Assembly (NCBI GenBank): GCA_964579765.1 | Contig: CAZOIK010000448.1 | Location: forward strand, 1-39,024 | Reading direction: 5' to 3' | Length of the DNA stretch: 39,024 nucleotides | Source: DATNBT01 sp964579765 | GTDB taxonomy: Bacteria; Acidobacteriota; Vicinamibacteria; Vicinamibacterales; CAVVIG01 | In this document: positions 31,409 through 38,386 of the stretch, one piece after another | Numbering within the stretch: the stretch's first letter is position 1 | Layout: each line of letters starts with the position of its first letter | The notes under the pieces: model-generated | What the model saw: the letters and a program-made list of their open reading frames with translations, nothing else | Told to the model about the DNA's origin: nothing | Database searches by the model: none | Translations under genes and position numbers: made by a program

Positions 31409-32447
31409 AACGCCGCGTCCAGCCGGTGCGCCCGTTGGTCACGCTGAAGCTCCCGTCCGCCTTTGCCGAGAGCTTGATCCACGCCGCGCGATCGTGATCG
31501 CCGTCTTCGAGGTTGGCGATGAAGGTGTCGGGGAAATTCACGGAGCGCTGGTTGAGCGACTTGTGAAGCTCCCACACGCCACGGATTTCCGGATGCTCGC
31601 GCAACGCGTCCCACGTCGAGGGCGAGCCGCCCTTGTACGCGCCGTTGTCCGCGATGGCGACGCGCGGGCGGATCGCCGTGAGCATCTGCGGCAGGTTCGT
31701 GTCCGAGTTGGCGTGGTGCGTGAGCACGAACGCGTCCACGCGGCCGATGAGATCGTTCGGGCACACGAGGCGGAATATCCCAGGCCCGACCAGATCGCCG
31801 AGATCGAGCAAGGTGAACGCGCTGTAGCGCATGTAGATGCCAAGCGACCGTGGGTTTTCACGGCTCGCGAAGCGCGGCGGCTGGTAGTCCGCGCACGAGG
31901 CGTTCGGCTCGCCCGCGCCGTCGATCGGCGAGCCGATCGTCTCGCCGTCAGCGCTGAGCACGCGCACGTCGAGGCCGGCGATCGGCAGCCGATCGCCCGG
32001 CTTCGGCACGATGTGCGGCGCTCCGTGCCTCTCCGCCGTCTCCCTCGCCGCGCTGTAGGCCGCGAACGCGTCGATGACGTCCTTCCCCGTTTCGACGGGC
32101 GAGCCATAGTCGATGAAGGCGCCAATCGGAACGCGCCGCGCGAGTTCGGCGGCGCCGCCGTTGTGGTCCTCGTGCATGTGCGTGATCAGCAGGTAGTCGA
32201 TCTTCGACACGCGGGCGTCCTTCATCGCCGCCATGATGCGATCGGGATCGCGGCCGTTGCGATCGGGATAACCCGTGTCCACGAGCAGCGACTGGCGGGC
32301 GGGGGTCACGAACAAGGTGGACTGCCCGCCTTCGACGTCGATGAAGTACACGTCGAGCGCCCGACCGGCCGCCTGCGCCCCTGCCGCGAGCAGCGCGACC
32401 GCAATGGCGGCCGTCAGCAGACGCCATATCGCCGACAATGTCGTCAT
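31395..32447 (-). CDS. exported metallo-beta-lactamase-fold hydrolase, ComEC C-domain-like
   Basis: The 350-residue product has a signal peptide (to about residue 27). The MBL domain has L-L-V-D-T-G-Y near 54-60, the zinc motif H-M-H-E-D-H at 90-95, and later L-T-H-H-A-N-S-D-T-N-L. The layout V-Y-F-I-D-V-E-G-G-Q-S-T-L-F is that of the ComEC-type MBL proteins, which act on DNA or phosphodiesters; the substrate here is unknown. It starts eight bases after a TATCAT hexamer on its strand and overlaps the gamma-glutamyltransferase gene, so the two are probably co-transcribed. Confidence 0.85.
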   Translation of the reverse strand: MTTLSAIWRLLTAAIAVALLAAGAQAAGRALDVYFIDVEGGQSTLFVTPARQSLLVDTGYPDRNGRDPDRIMAAMKDARVSKIDYLLITHMHEDHNGGAAELARRVPIGAFIDYGSPVETGKDVIDAFAAYSAARETAERHGAPHIVPKPGDRLPIAGLDVRVLSADGETIGSPIDGAGEPNASCADYQPPRFASRENPRSLGIYMRYSAFTLLDLGDLVGPGIFRLVCPNDLIGRVDAFVLTHHANSDTNLPQMLTAIRPRVAIADNGAYKGGSPSTWDALREHPEIRGVWELHKSLNQRSVNFPDTFIANLEDGDHDRAAWIKLSAKADGSFSVTNGRTGWTRRYAAR

Positions 32448-32455
32448 GGGGCGCC

Positions 32456-32469
32456 ATGATACCTATAAA
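32456..32469. promoter_or_regulatory. back-to-back -10 elements for the divergent genes at 32447 and 32479
   Basis: On the minus strand TATCAT (32461-32456) ends eight bases before the MBL ATG. On the plus strand TATAAA (32464-32469) ends nine bases before the ATG at 32479. Only 31 bases separate the start codons and neither gene has a clear Shine-Dalgarno site, so both transcripts are probably leaderless or nearly so. Confidence 0.5.
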
Positions 32470-32478
32470 CTACGCGCG

Positions 32479-33567
32479 ATGTTGAAACGTCCCGGCAACG
32501 CGCTCGCGCGCATGGCCGCGCTCGCCCTCGTCGTGTCGGCGAGCATCGCCGCCGCGACGGCCGCCGTACTGCCCTCGCGTCTGGCCGATCGCGAGTTCTG
32601 GACGCTCGTCAGCGATCTGTCGGAGCCCGGCGGATCGTTCCGCTCCGAAAACCTGTTGTCCAACGAGCTCCGCCTGCAGTACGTCATCCCCGAGCTGACG
32701 CGCGCCACGCGCAGCGGCGGGGCTTATGTCGGCGTCGGCCCGGAACAGAACTTCACGTACATCGCGACCGTGCATCCCTCGATCGCGTTCATCGTGGACA
32801 TCCGGCGCGGCAACCAGCGGCTGCAGTTGATGTACAAGGCGCTGTTCGAGATCTCGAACAGCCGCGTCGATTTCGTCTCGCGTCTCTTCTCGCGCACGCT
32901 GCCGGACGGACTCGGTCGCGACGCGACCGTCGCGCAGATCTTCGACGCGGCCGGCGCGTCGCCGAAGAGCGAGCCGCTGTATCGGAGCACGCTCGAGGCG
33001 ATGGTCGCCCGGCTGCAACAGTCGCACGGCTTCCCGCTGACCGACGAAGACAAGGAGGGCATCGCGCACGTCTTTCACGCCTTCTACACGTTCGGCCCGG
33101 CGATCAACTACGCGTCGAGCGAGGCGGACGGCGGAGCGGCGGGGGCGAGCAATGCGCGGCCGACTTACGCCGATCTGATGACCGCGACCGACAGCGAGGG
33201 CCGCGCACACGGCTTTCTCGCCACCGAGGACGCGTTCGCGTCGGTCAAAGCGCTGGAAGCGAACAACCTGGTGGTGCCGATCGTCGGCGACTTCGCCGGG
33301 CCGCGCGCGCTGCGCGCCCTCGGCGCGTACTTGAAGTCGAAGTCGGCGGTCGTGTCGGCGTTCTATGTCTCGAACGTCGAGCAGTACCTGCGCGTCGAGC
33401 GCGTGTGGGGCGCGTTCTGCGGCAACGCCGCGCGGCTGCCGATCGACGACAAGAGCGTCTTCATCCGCGCCGGCCACGGCGGACGCTACGGCCGCGGCGG
33501 CACGGCGCTGACGCTGGAACTGACGTCGATGTCCGTCGATCTCGAGGGCTGCGATCGGCGGCCATGA
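32479..33567 (+). CDS. conserved exported protein, LIC_10091-like, function unknown
   Basis: The 362-residue product has a signal peptide or anchor (about 8-30). A conserved block follows, D-R-E-F-W-T-L-V-S-D-L-S-E-P-G-G-S-F then L-L-S-N-E. The next blocks are G-A-Y-V-G-V-G-P-E-Q-N-F-T-Y-I-A and A-F-I-V-D-I-R-R-G-N. I recall these blocks from a family annotated LIC_10091, thought to have a methyltransferase-like fold; that name is from memory and not checked. The G-x-G-P-E-Q-N and D-I-R-R elements could bind a nucleotide-like ligand. The ATG 32479 fits the -10 TATAAA nine bases upstream. Confidence 0.7.
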   Translation: MLKRPGNALARMAALALVVSASIAAATAAVLPSRLADREFWTLVSDLSEPGGSFRSENLLSNELRLQYVIPELTRATRSGGAYVGVGPEQNFTYIATVHPSIAFIVDIRRGNQRLQLMYKALFEISNSRVDFVSRLFSRTLPDGLGRDATVAQIFDAAGASPKSEPLYRSTLEAMVARLQQSHGFPLTDEDKEGIAHVFHAFYTFGPAINYASSEADGGAAGASNARPTYADLMTATDSEGRAHGFLATEDAFASVKALEANNLVVPIVGDFAGPRALRALGAYLKSKSAVVSAFYVSNVEQYLRVERVWGAFCGNAARLPIDDKSVFIRAGHGGRYGRGGTALTLELTSMSVDLEGCDRRP

Positions 33568-33649
33568 ACAGGCGAAAGCACGACGAGTTCGTGCGCCTTG
33601 GTGATCTTCGTGTCTTCGTGGTTTCTCCGTTTGAACAGCGAGGTGTTCG
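33568..33649. repeat. short gap with GTCTTCGTGG-type dispersed repeat
   Basis: The 82-base gap contains GCACGA-CGAGT-TCGTGC, a six-pair hairpin, and CTTCGTGTCTTCGTGGTTTC, wording of a dispersed repeat known from many high-GC genomes. Just before the next ATG, GAACA (33633-33637) and TGTTC (33644-33648) flank the Shine-Dalgarno GAGG, so the ribosome site could be in a small loop. Confidence 0.35.
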
Positions 33650-34210
33650 ATGATCAGCGTGACGCAACTGCTCGTTCCGGCGCTCGTGTCGGCGGTGCTC
33701 GTGTTCGTGGTCAGTTCGATCGTCCACATGGCCACGCCGTGGCATGCGAACGACTTCCAGAAGATTCCGAACGAAGACGCCGTTCTCGCGGCGCTGCGGC
33801 CCTTCAATCTCGCGCCCGGCGCATACGTCGGCCCGCGGCCATCGAGCATGAAGGACCTGGGCACGCCGGAGTTTCAGGCCAAGACGGCGCAGGGGCCAAA
33901 CGTGATGATGAACGTCATGCCGAACGGCCGCGGCGGCATGGGCGCGCAGTTGGCGTTGTGGTTTGTCTACGCCGCGGTAATCGCGCTCTTCGCCGGCTAC
34001 GTCACCAGCCGCGCGGTCGGCATCGGCACCGACTACAAGATCGTTTTCAAGTTCGTGGGGGCCATCGCGTTCGGCGCGTACGCGATGGGACTCTGGCAGA
34101 TGTCGATCTGGTACCGCCGGTCGTGGGCGGTGACGCTCAAGTCGACGCTCGACGGCGTGCTCTACGCGTGTCTCACGGCCGGCGCGTTCGGGTGGCTGTG
34201 GCCCAGGTAG
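33650..34210 (+). CDS. conserved membrane protein of unknown function
   Basis: The 186-residue product has an N-terminal membrane segment (5-25), an outside loop with M-A-T-P-W-H-A-N-D-F-Q-K-I-P-N-E-D near 27-43, and three further hydrophobic segments (about 104-122, 131-152 and 163-183). I do not recognise a named family. GAGG lies six bases before the ATG at 33650. It follows the unknown exported gene by 83 bases and may share its transcript. Confidence 0.7.
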   Translation: MISVTQLLVPALVSAVLVFVVSSIVHMATPWHANDFQKIPNEDAVLAALRPFNLAPGAYVGPRPSSMKDLGTPEFQAKTAQGPNVMMNVMPNGRGGMGAQLALWFVYAAVIALFAGYVTSRAVGIGTDYKIVFKFVGAIAFGAYAMGLWQMSIWYRRSWAVTLKSTLDGVLYACLTAGAFGWLWPR

Positions 34211-34251
34211 TGGTCGGAGATCGCGGAGATCGCAGAACCGAATTCGTCGAG

Positions 34252-34383
34252 ATGACCCGACGGCTCCTGATCGTTGCGGTGGTGCTGGCGTGCCCCGATC
34301 AGATCGCCTTTGCTCAGGCCGACCGCGTGCTCGGTCTCGCGGGCGAATTCCGCGCGGCGCCACTGACCATCTCCGTTCGCTGA
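34252..34383 (+). CDS. possible 43-residue secreted peptide or gene remnant
   Basis: ATG 34252 opens a short frame: a basic start, a hydrophobic run (L-L-I-V-A-V-V-L-A-C) and a likely signal-peptidase site A-F-A-Q-A, then 20 residues (D-R-V-L-G-L-A-G-E-F-R-A-A-P-L-T-I-S-V-R). This is a convincing signal peptide attached to almost nothing, so it may be the stump of a lost exported protein or a real small peptide. It has no strong Shine-Dalgarno site. Confidence 0.35.
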   Translation: MTRRLLIVAVVLACPDQIAFAQADRVLGLAGEFRAAPLTISVR

Positions 34384-34402
34384 TTCTGGGCTGCACTGGC
34401 GG

Positions 34403-34428
34403 AGGCCGGCGGTTCTGAGCGCCGGCCT
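34403..34428. repeat. hairpin abutting the isomerase stop codon
   Basis: AGGCCGGCG (34403-34411) and CGCCGGCCT (34420-34428) pair perfectly around an eight-base loop. It starts right after the stop codon of the minus-strand isomerase gene. It may terminate that gene without a T-run, or be a diverged member of the palindrome family. Confidence 0.5.
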
Positions 34429-35331
34429 TCACACGTCGAGGATCTCGATGTCCTTCTCGATCGACGCGAGCGGATTCCGCCCCGGCGACGGGCGGTATTC
34501 GTGCGCGATGTAGCCGGTGAAGCCGGTGTCGACGATGGTCTGCGCGATGAAACGGTAGTTCAGCTCCTGCGTCTCGTCGATCTCGTGGCGGCCGGGCACG
34601 CCGGCGCAGTGGAAGTGATGAATCCACTGGATGTTGTCCTTGATCGTCGCCGCGACGTTTCCTTCCATCACCTGTGCGTGATAGATGTCGTAGAGCATCT
34701 TCACGCCTGGTGAGTTGACGCGCTTGCACATCTCGAGGCCCCACGACGGGCGATCACAGAGCTGATCGGCGCGCCCGAGCACGTTGTCCGGGTAGCGGCT
34801 GTTGGCGTTCTCCATGCACAGCGCGACGCCTTTGTCCTCGAGGTAGCCCTTCACGCGGTTCATGAACTCGACGGTCAGATCCATCCCCTGCTCGAACGAC
34901 ATGCCCTTGCGCTGGCCGGCAAACGTGATGATCGCCTTGCAGCCGCCCTCGACGCACGTGTCCACTTCGTCGCGCAGCTTCTTCTCGATCTCGGGCCACT
35001 GCTCCTTCCGTACGAGGCCGTCGCTGATCCCGGCAAACGACATCCCCGCCATCGTCGGCACGAGCCCGTACTTCTTCATCGTCGGCCAGTCGGTGGGGCG
35101 GACGAGATCGAACCCGTAGCAGCCGAGCCGCGCCGCTTCACGGCACTGCTCGTCGAACGTCGTCAGCCCCGGCGTGTTCTGGCCGAAGACCGTCCGGAAC
35201 AGCGCCTGTTTCAGCCGGCCCTTGCGTTTAATCGGAGCCGGCGACGGCGCGCTCTGCGCCGACGACGTGGACGCGGCGGCCGCGGCGACGACGGCCGCGG
35301 CAGATGTGGACAGAAACTCTCTGCGTCGCAT
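34429..35331 (-). CDS. Tat-exported hydroxypyruvate isomerase-like TIM-barrel protein
   Basis: The 300-residue product begins with a Tat-type signal (M-R-R-R-E-F-L-S-T-S-A-A-A). The AP-endonuclease-2-type TIM barrel of the Hyi family follows, with C-M-E-N-A-N-S-R-Y-P-D near 178, D-I-Y-H-A-Q-V-M-E-G-N near 223, H-C-A-G-V-P-G-R-H-E-I-D near 248 and H-E-Y-R-P near 283. These supply the Glu and His metal ligands. A sugar or hydroxypyruvate epimerase/isomerase role outside the cytoplasm is inferred. ATG 35331 lies six bases after a perfect TATAAT, so the message is probably leaderless. Confidence 0.85.
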   Translation of the reverse strand: MRRREFLSTSAAAVVAAAAASTSSAQSAPSPAPIKRKGRLKQALFRTVFGQNTPGLTTFDEQCREAARLGCYGFDLVRPTDWPTMKKYGLVPTMAGMSFAGISDGLVRKEQWPEIEKKLRDEVDTCVEGGCKAIITFAGQRKGMSFEQGMDLTVEFMNRVKGYLEDKGVALCMENANSRYPDNVLGRADQLCDRPSWGLEMCKRVNSPGVKMLYDIYHAQVMEGNVAATIKDNIQWIHHFHCAGVPGRHEIDETQELNYRFIAQTIVDTGFTGYIAHEYRPSPGRNPLASIEKDIEILDV

Positions 35332-35337
35332 GCGCGC

Positions 35338-35345
35338 ATTATACT
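35338..35345. promoter_or_regulatory. bidirectional -10 element ATTATACT
   Basis: The octamer reads TATACT on the plus strand (35340-35345), ten bases before the amidohydrolase ATG. On the minus strand it reads TATAAT (35343-35338), six bases before the isomerase ATG. Only 24 bases separate the two start codons, so one melted region must serve both genes. Confidence 0.6.
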
Positions 35346-35355
35346 GACGCGCTGT

Positions 35356-36714
35356 ATGAACCGCCGCGATTTCCTCGTCACGGGTGCGGGCGCGCTGGCG
35401 GGCGTCGCGCTCCGGGCACAGCCTCAATTGGGCCGGCGCGTGCTGCTCAAGGGCGGCGCCGTTCTCTCGCTCGATCCGAAGGTTGGTGATTTCGACTCGG
35501 CCGACGTGCTGATCGACGGCGAGACCATCGCAGCCGTCGGCCCGAACCTGGCGCCCGGCGACGCGCAGATCGTCGATGCCAGCCACGCGATCGTGATGCC
35601 GGGGCTGATCGACACGCACCGCCACATGTGGGAAGGCCCGCTGCGCAACATCCTGCCGGACGGCCTGCTCAGCGACTACACGCGCGACATCACCGGACGC
35701 GCACGGGCGATCTATCGCCCCGCGGACGCGCACGTCGGCGATCTGGTCAGCGCGCTCGGCGCGATCAACGCGGGTGTCACCACGGTGCTCGACTGGTCGC
35801 ACATCGGCAACAGCCCTGAGCACACCGACGCCGCCATCGCGGGGCTGCGCGAGGCGGGCATCCGGTCGGTCTACGCATTCGGCGCCGGCGCGCCCGGTCC
35901 GAAGAACCAGTTTCCGCAGGACATCCGGCGCCTTCGCCGGCAGTACTTCTCATCCACCGATCAACTGCTGACGCTCGCCATGGCGACGACGACGGACGCG
36001 GCCGCGTGGGCGGTCGCGCGGGAGGTCGGCGCGCCGATCACACTGCACGTCAACGGCGCCGGCACGCTGCTGCCGATGGCCGCGTCGATGCGATCCGACT
36101 GCACGTACATCCACTGCGACAACCTCACCGACGAGGAGTGGCGGCTCATCGCCTCGACCGGCGGGCACGTGTCGATCTCCGGTCCGATCGAGATGGAAAT
36201 GGGACACGGCGTCCCGCCGTTCCAGCAGGCGCTCGCGCACGGCGTCAGGCCGAGTCTGAGCGTGGACGTCGAGACGGAAATGCCCGGAGATCTCTTCAAC
36301 CAGATGCGGACCGCGTTCACGCTGCAGCGCATGCAGGTGCTCGCGCGCGAACGGTCAGGAGAAAAGAACCTGCCGAAGCTGCTCACCGTCCGCGACGTCG
36401 TGGAGTTCGCGACGATCGACGGCGCGAAAACGAATGCGCTCGACGCGAAGATCGGCACGCTCACGCCGGGCAAGCAGGCCGACGTCATCCTGCTCCGCCA
36501 CGATCGCATCAACACGCTGCCGCTCAACAACGCCTATGGCGCCGTCGTCCTCAACATGGACACGAGTAACGTCGATACCGTGTTCATCGGCGGGAAGCTG
36601 ATGAAGTCGGGCGGACGGCTTGTGGGCGTTGACGTCGCGCGCGTCCAGCGCATGGCCGAGGCCTCGCGCGACTACCTGCGGTCTACGCTCGGCTGGCCGA
36701 AATCACGCGTGTAG
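35356..36714 (+). CDS. Tat-exported amidohydrolase (deaminase/chlorohydrolase group)
   Basis: The 452-residue product has a Tat signal (M-N-R-R-D-F-L-V-T-G-A-G-A-L-A-G). The composite amidohydrolase fold includes V-M-P-G-L-I-D-T-H-R-H-M-W with the first His pair near 88-90, T-L-H-V-N-G-A-G near 231, Y-I-H-C-D-N-L near 252 and a D-V-E-T-E-M strand near 312. The C-terminal barrel-closing L-T-P-G-K-Q-A-D-V-I-L-L is normal. It probably hydrolyses or deaminates a cyclic substrate in the periplasm; the substrate is unknown. It is divergent from the Tat-exported isomerase and ends 22 bases from the convergent PQQ gene. Confidence 0.85.
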   Translation: MNRRDFLVTGAGALAGVALRAQPQLGRRVLLKGGAVLSLDPKVGDFDSADVLIDGETIAAVGPNLAPGDAQIVDASHAIVMPGLIDTHRHMWEGPLRNILPDGLLSDYTRDITGRARAIYRPADAHVGDLVSALGAINAGVTTVLDWSHIGNSPEHTDAAIAGLREAGIRSVYAFGAGAPGPKNQFPQDIRRLRRQYFSSTDQLLTLAMATTTDAAAWAVAREVGAPITLHVNGAGTLLPMAASMRSDCTYIHCDNLTDEEWRLIASTGGHVSISGPIEMEMGHGVPPFQQALAHGVRPSLSVDVETEMPGDLFNQMRTAFTLQRMQVLARERSGEKNLPKLLTVRDVVEFATIDGAKTNALDAKIGTLTPGKQADVILLRHDRINTLPLNNAYGAVVLNMDTSNVDTVFIGGKLMKSGGRLVGVDVARVQRMAEASRDYLRSTLGWPKSRV

Positions 36715-36736
36715 AACTCAGCGATGTGCGGTCGCG

Positions 36737-38386
36737 CTACGGCAAGCCGAACACGAACATCGCGTAGCCGGCGCCGATCGCGACGTACTGCTTGCCGTCG
36801 ATGGCAAACGAGACAGGGATGCCTCGGATGTTGGCGCCGAGCTGCGTGTCCCACAGCGGCGCGCCGGTCGCGGCGTCGAGCGCGAAGAAGTTGCCTTCGT
36901 CCGTACCGCCGAACACGAGGCCGCCCGCGGTCGAGAGCAGGCTGCTGAAGCCGGGCGACAGCAGCTTGAACTCCCACTTCAGTTTTCCCGTCGTCGCCTC
37001 AAATGCGCGCACCGCGGCCCAGGCGTCGTCGCCGTTCTGCGTGCGGCCGCCGCCCGCGGTGAAGCCGAAGCCGGGTTTGTAGACCGCTTCGCCTTTGTAG
37101 AAGATCGTGCTCCACTCGCGCGCGACCTGGTAGAAGAGCCCTGTCTTCGGCGAATAGCTCGGGCTGTACCAGTTGGCCGCGCCCGAGATGCTCGGGAACA
37201 CTTCCACGCCCTTTTCCGTTGGCTCGAGTCCCGGCTTCACTCTCGGCCGGCCCTTCGCGTCGAGGCCGTCCGCCCACGTCTGCTTCACGTACGGCGCGCC
37301 GGCGATGAACTCGCCGTTCGTCCGATCGAGGACGTAGTAGAAACCGTTGCGATCGGCCTGCGCGAGCAGCTTGCGCGGACGTCCGTTCACAGGCGCGTCG
37401 AACAGCACGACGTTCTGAACGGCGTCCCAGTCGTGCGTGTCGTGCGGCGTGAACTGGAAGTGCCACTTGATGCTGCCGTCGTCCGGATTGAGCGCCAGGA
37501 CCGAGCACGTATACAAATTGTCGCCGGGCCGGTTGTCGCCGTTCCAGTCAGGCCCGGGATTGCCGACCATCCAGTAGAGAGTATGCAGTTCCGGATCGTA
37601 CGAGCCGGTGAGCCACGTCGATCCGCCGCCGGTCTTCCAGCTGTCCTTGCCGCCCCACGTCTCGCTCCCCGGCTCGCCCGGCGCCGGAATCGTGTGACGC
37701 CTCCACACGCGCTTTCCTGTCTTCGCGTCGTACGCGTCCACGAAGCCGCGGATGCCCGCCTCCGCTCCCGAGACGCCGACGACGATCTTGCCGTCGAGCG
37801 CGAGCGGGGCCAGCGTCAGGTAGTAGCCGAGGTGGTTGTCGTCAACGACCGTGTCCCAGCGCACGGCGCCCGACTTCGCGTCGAGCGCGGTGAGGTGCCC
37901 GGCGATCGAGCCGACGTACACCATGTTGTCGAGGACCGCGACGCCGCGATTCACCGGCGGCGATCCGATCACGATCACGTCGTCCGGGATCTTCGGCGAC
38001 CAGCTCCACAGCGGCCGGCCGGTGCGGACGTCGAGCGCGGTCACCGTGCTCGGCGGCTCCGTGATGTACATCACGCCGTCCACGACAATCGGCGACGTCT
38101 CGATGATCCCGGCCTGCCGGATCTGATACACCCACAGCGGTCGGAGCTGCGTGACGTTCTTCGTGTTGATTTGATCGAGCGGCGTGTAGCGCTGCGACTT
38201 GTACGTCCCGCCGTAGGTGAGCCAGTTCTGCGGCTCGCTGTCGGCCTTGACGATGCGGTCGTACGGGACCTGCGCAAATGCGGTGCTTGCAATCAGCAGC
38301 AACGCCGGCGCCATGTAGTGCAGACCTCTAGGTCTGCCGATGTGGGCAGGCCTGAAGGCCTGCGCTACGGATGAAAGATTTTTCAT
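36737..38386 (-). CDS. exported PQQ-dependent alcohol dehydrogenase (methanol/ethanol family)
   Basis: The 549-residue product is an eight-bladed quinoprotein with A-L-D-x-x-x-G-x-x-x-W blade ends, G-V-S-G-A-E-A-G-I-R-G-F near 205-215 and the catalytic T-P-H-D-T-H-D-W-D-A-V-Q (Asp 321). There is no Asp two places after the catalytic one, unlike lanthanide-type enzymes. ATG 38386 overlaps the cytochrome stop as ATGA. A palindrome doublet encodes residues 6-24 (V-A-Q-A-F-R-P-A and onward), and the signal core starts at Met 25 (38314), the alternative start. It oxidises a periplasmic alcohol and passes electrons to the adjacent cytochrome c. Confidence 0.88.
   Translation of the reverse strand: MKNLSSVAQAFRPAHIGRPRGLHYMAPALLLIASTAFAQVPYDRIVKADSEPQNWLTYGGTYKSQRYTPLDQINTKNVTQLRPLWVYQIRQAGIIETSPIVVDGVMYITEPPSTVTALDVRTGRPLWSWSPKIPDDVIVIGSPPVNRGVAVLDNMVYVGSIAGHLTALDAKSGAVRWDTVVDDNHLGYYLTLAPLALDGKIVVGVSGAEAGIRGFVDAYDAKTGKRVWRRHTIPAPGEPGSETWGGKDSWKTGGGSTWLTGSYDPELHTLYWMVGNPGPDWNGDNRPGDNLYTCSVLALNPDDGSIKWHFQFTPHDTHDWDAVQNVVLFDAPVNGRPRKLLAQADRNGFYYVLDRTNGEFIAGAPYVKQTWADGLDAKGRPRVKPGLEPTEKGVEVFPSISGAANWYSPSYSPKTGLFYQVAREWSTIFYKGEAVYKPGFGFTAGGGRTQNGDDAWAAVRAFEATTGKLKWEFKLLSPGFSSLLSTAGGLVFGGTDEGNFFALDAATGAPLWDTQLGANIRGIPVSFAIDGKQYVAIGAGYAMFVFGLP
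38315..38368. repeat. REPIN-like palindrome doublet inside the PQQ gene start
   Basis: GTAG, GCAGACCT-CT-AGGTCTGC (38320-38337), a GATGTGGG spacer word, GCAGGCC-TGAA-GGCCTGC (38346-38363), then CTAC (38365-38368). It is the cleanest full-length member here, about 54 bases from GTAG to CTAC. It is open in frame through the PQQ gene. Confidence 0.8.
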
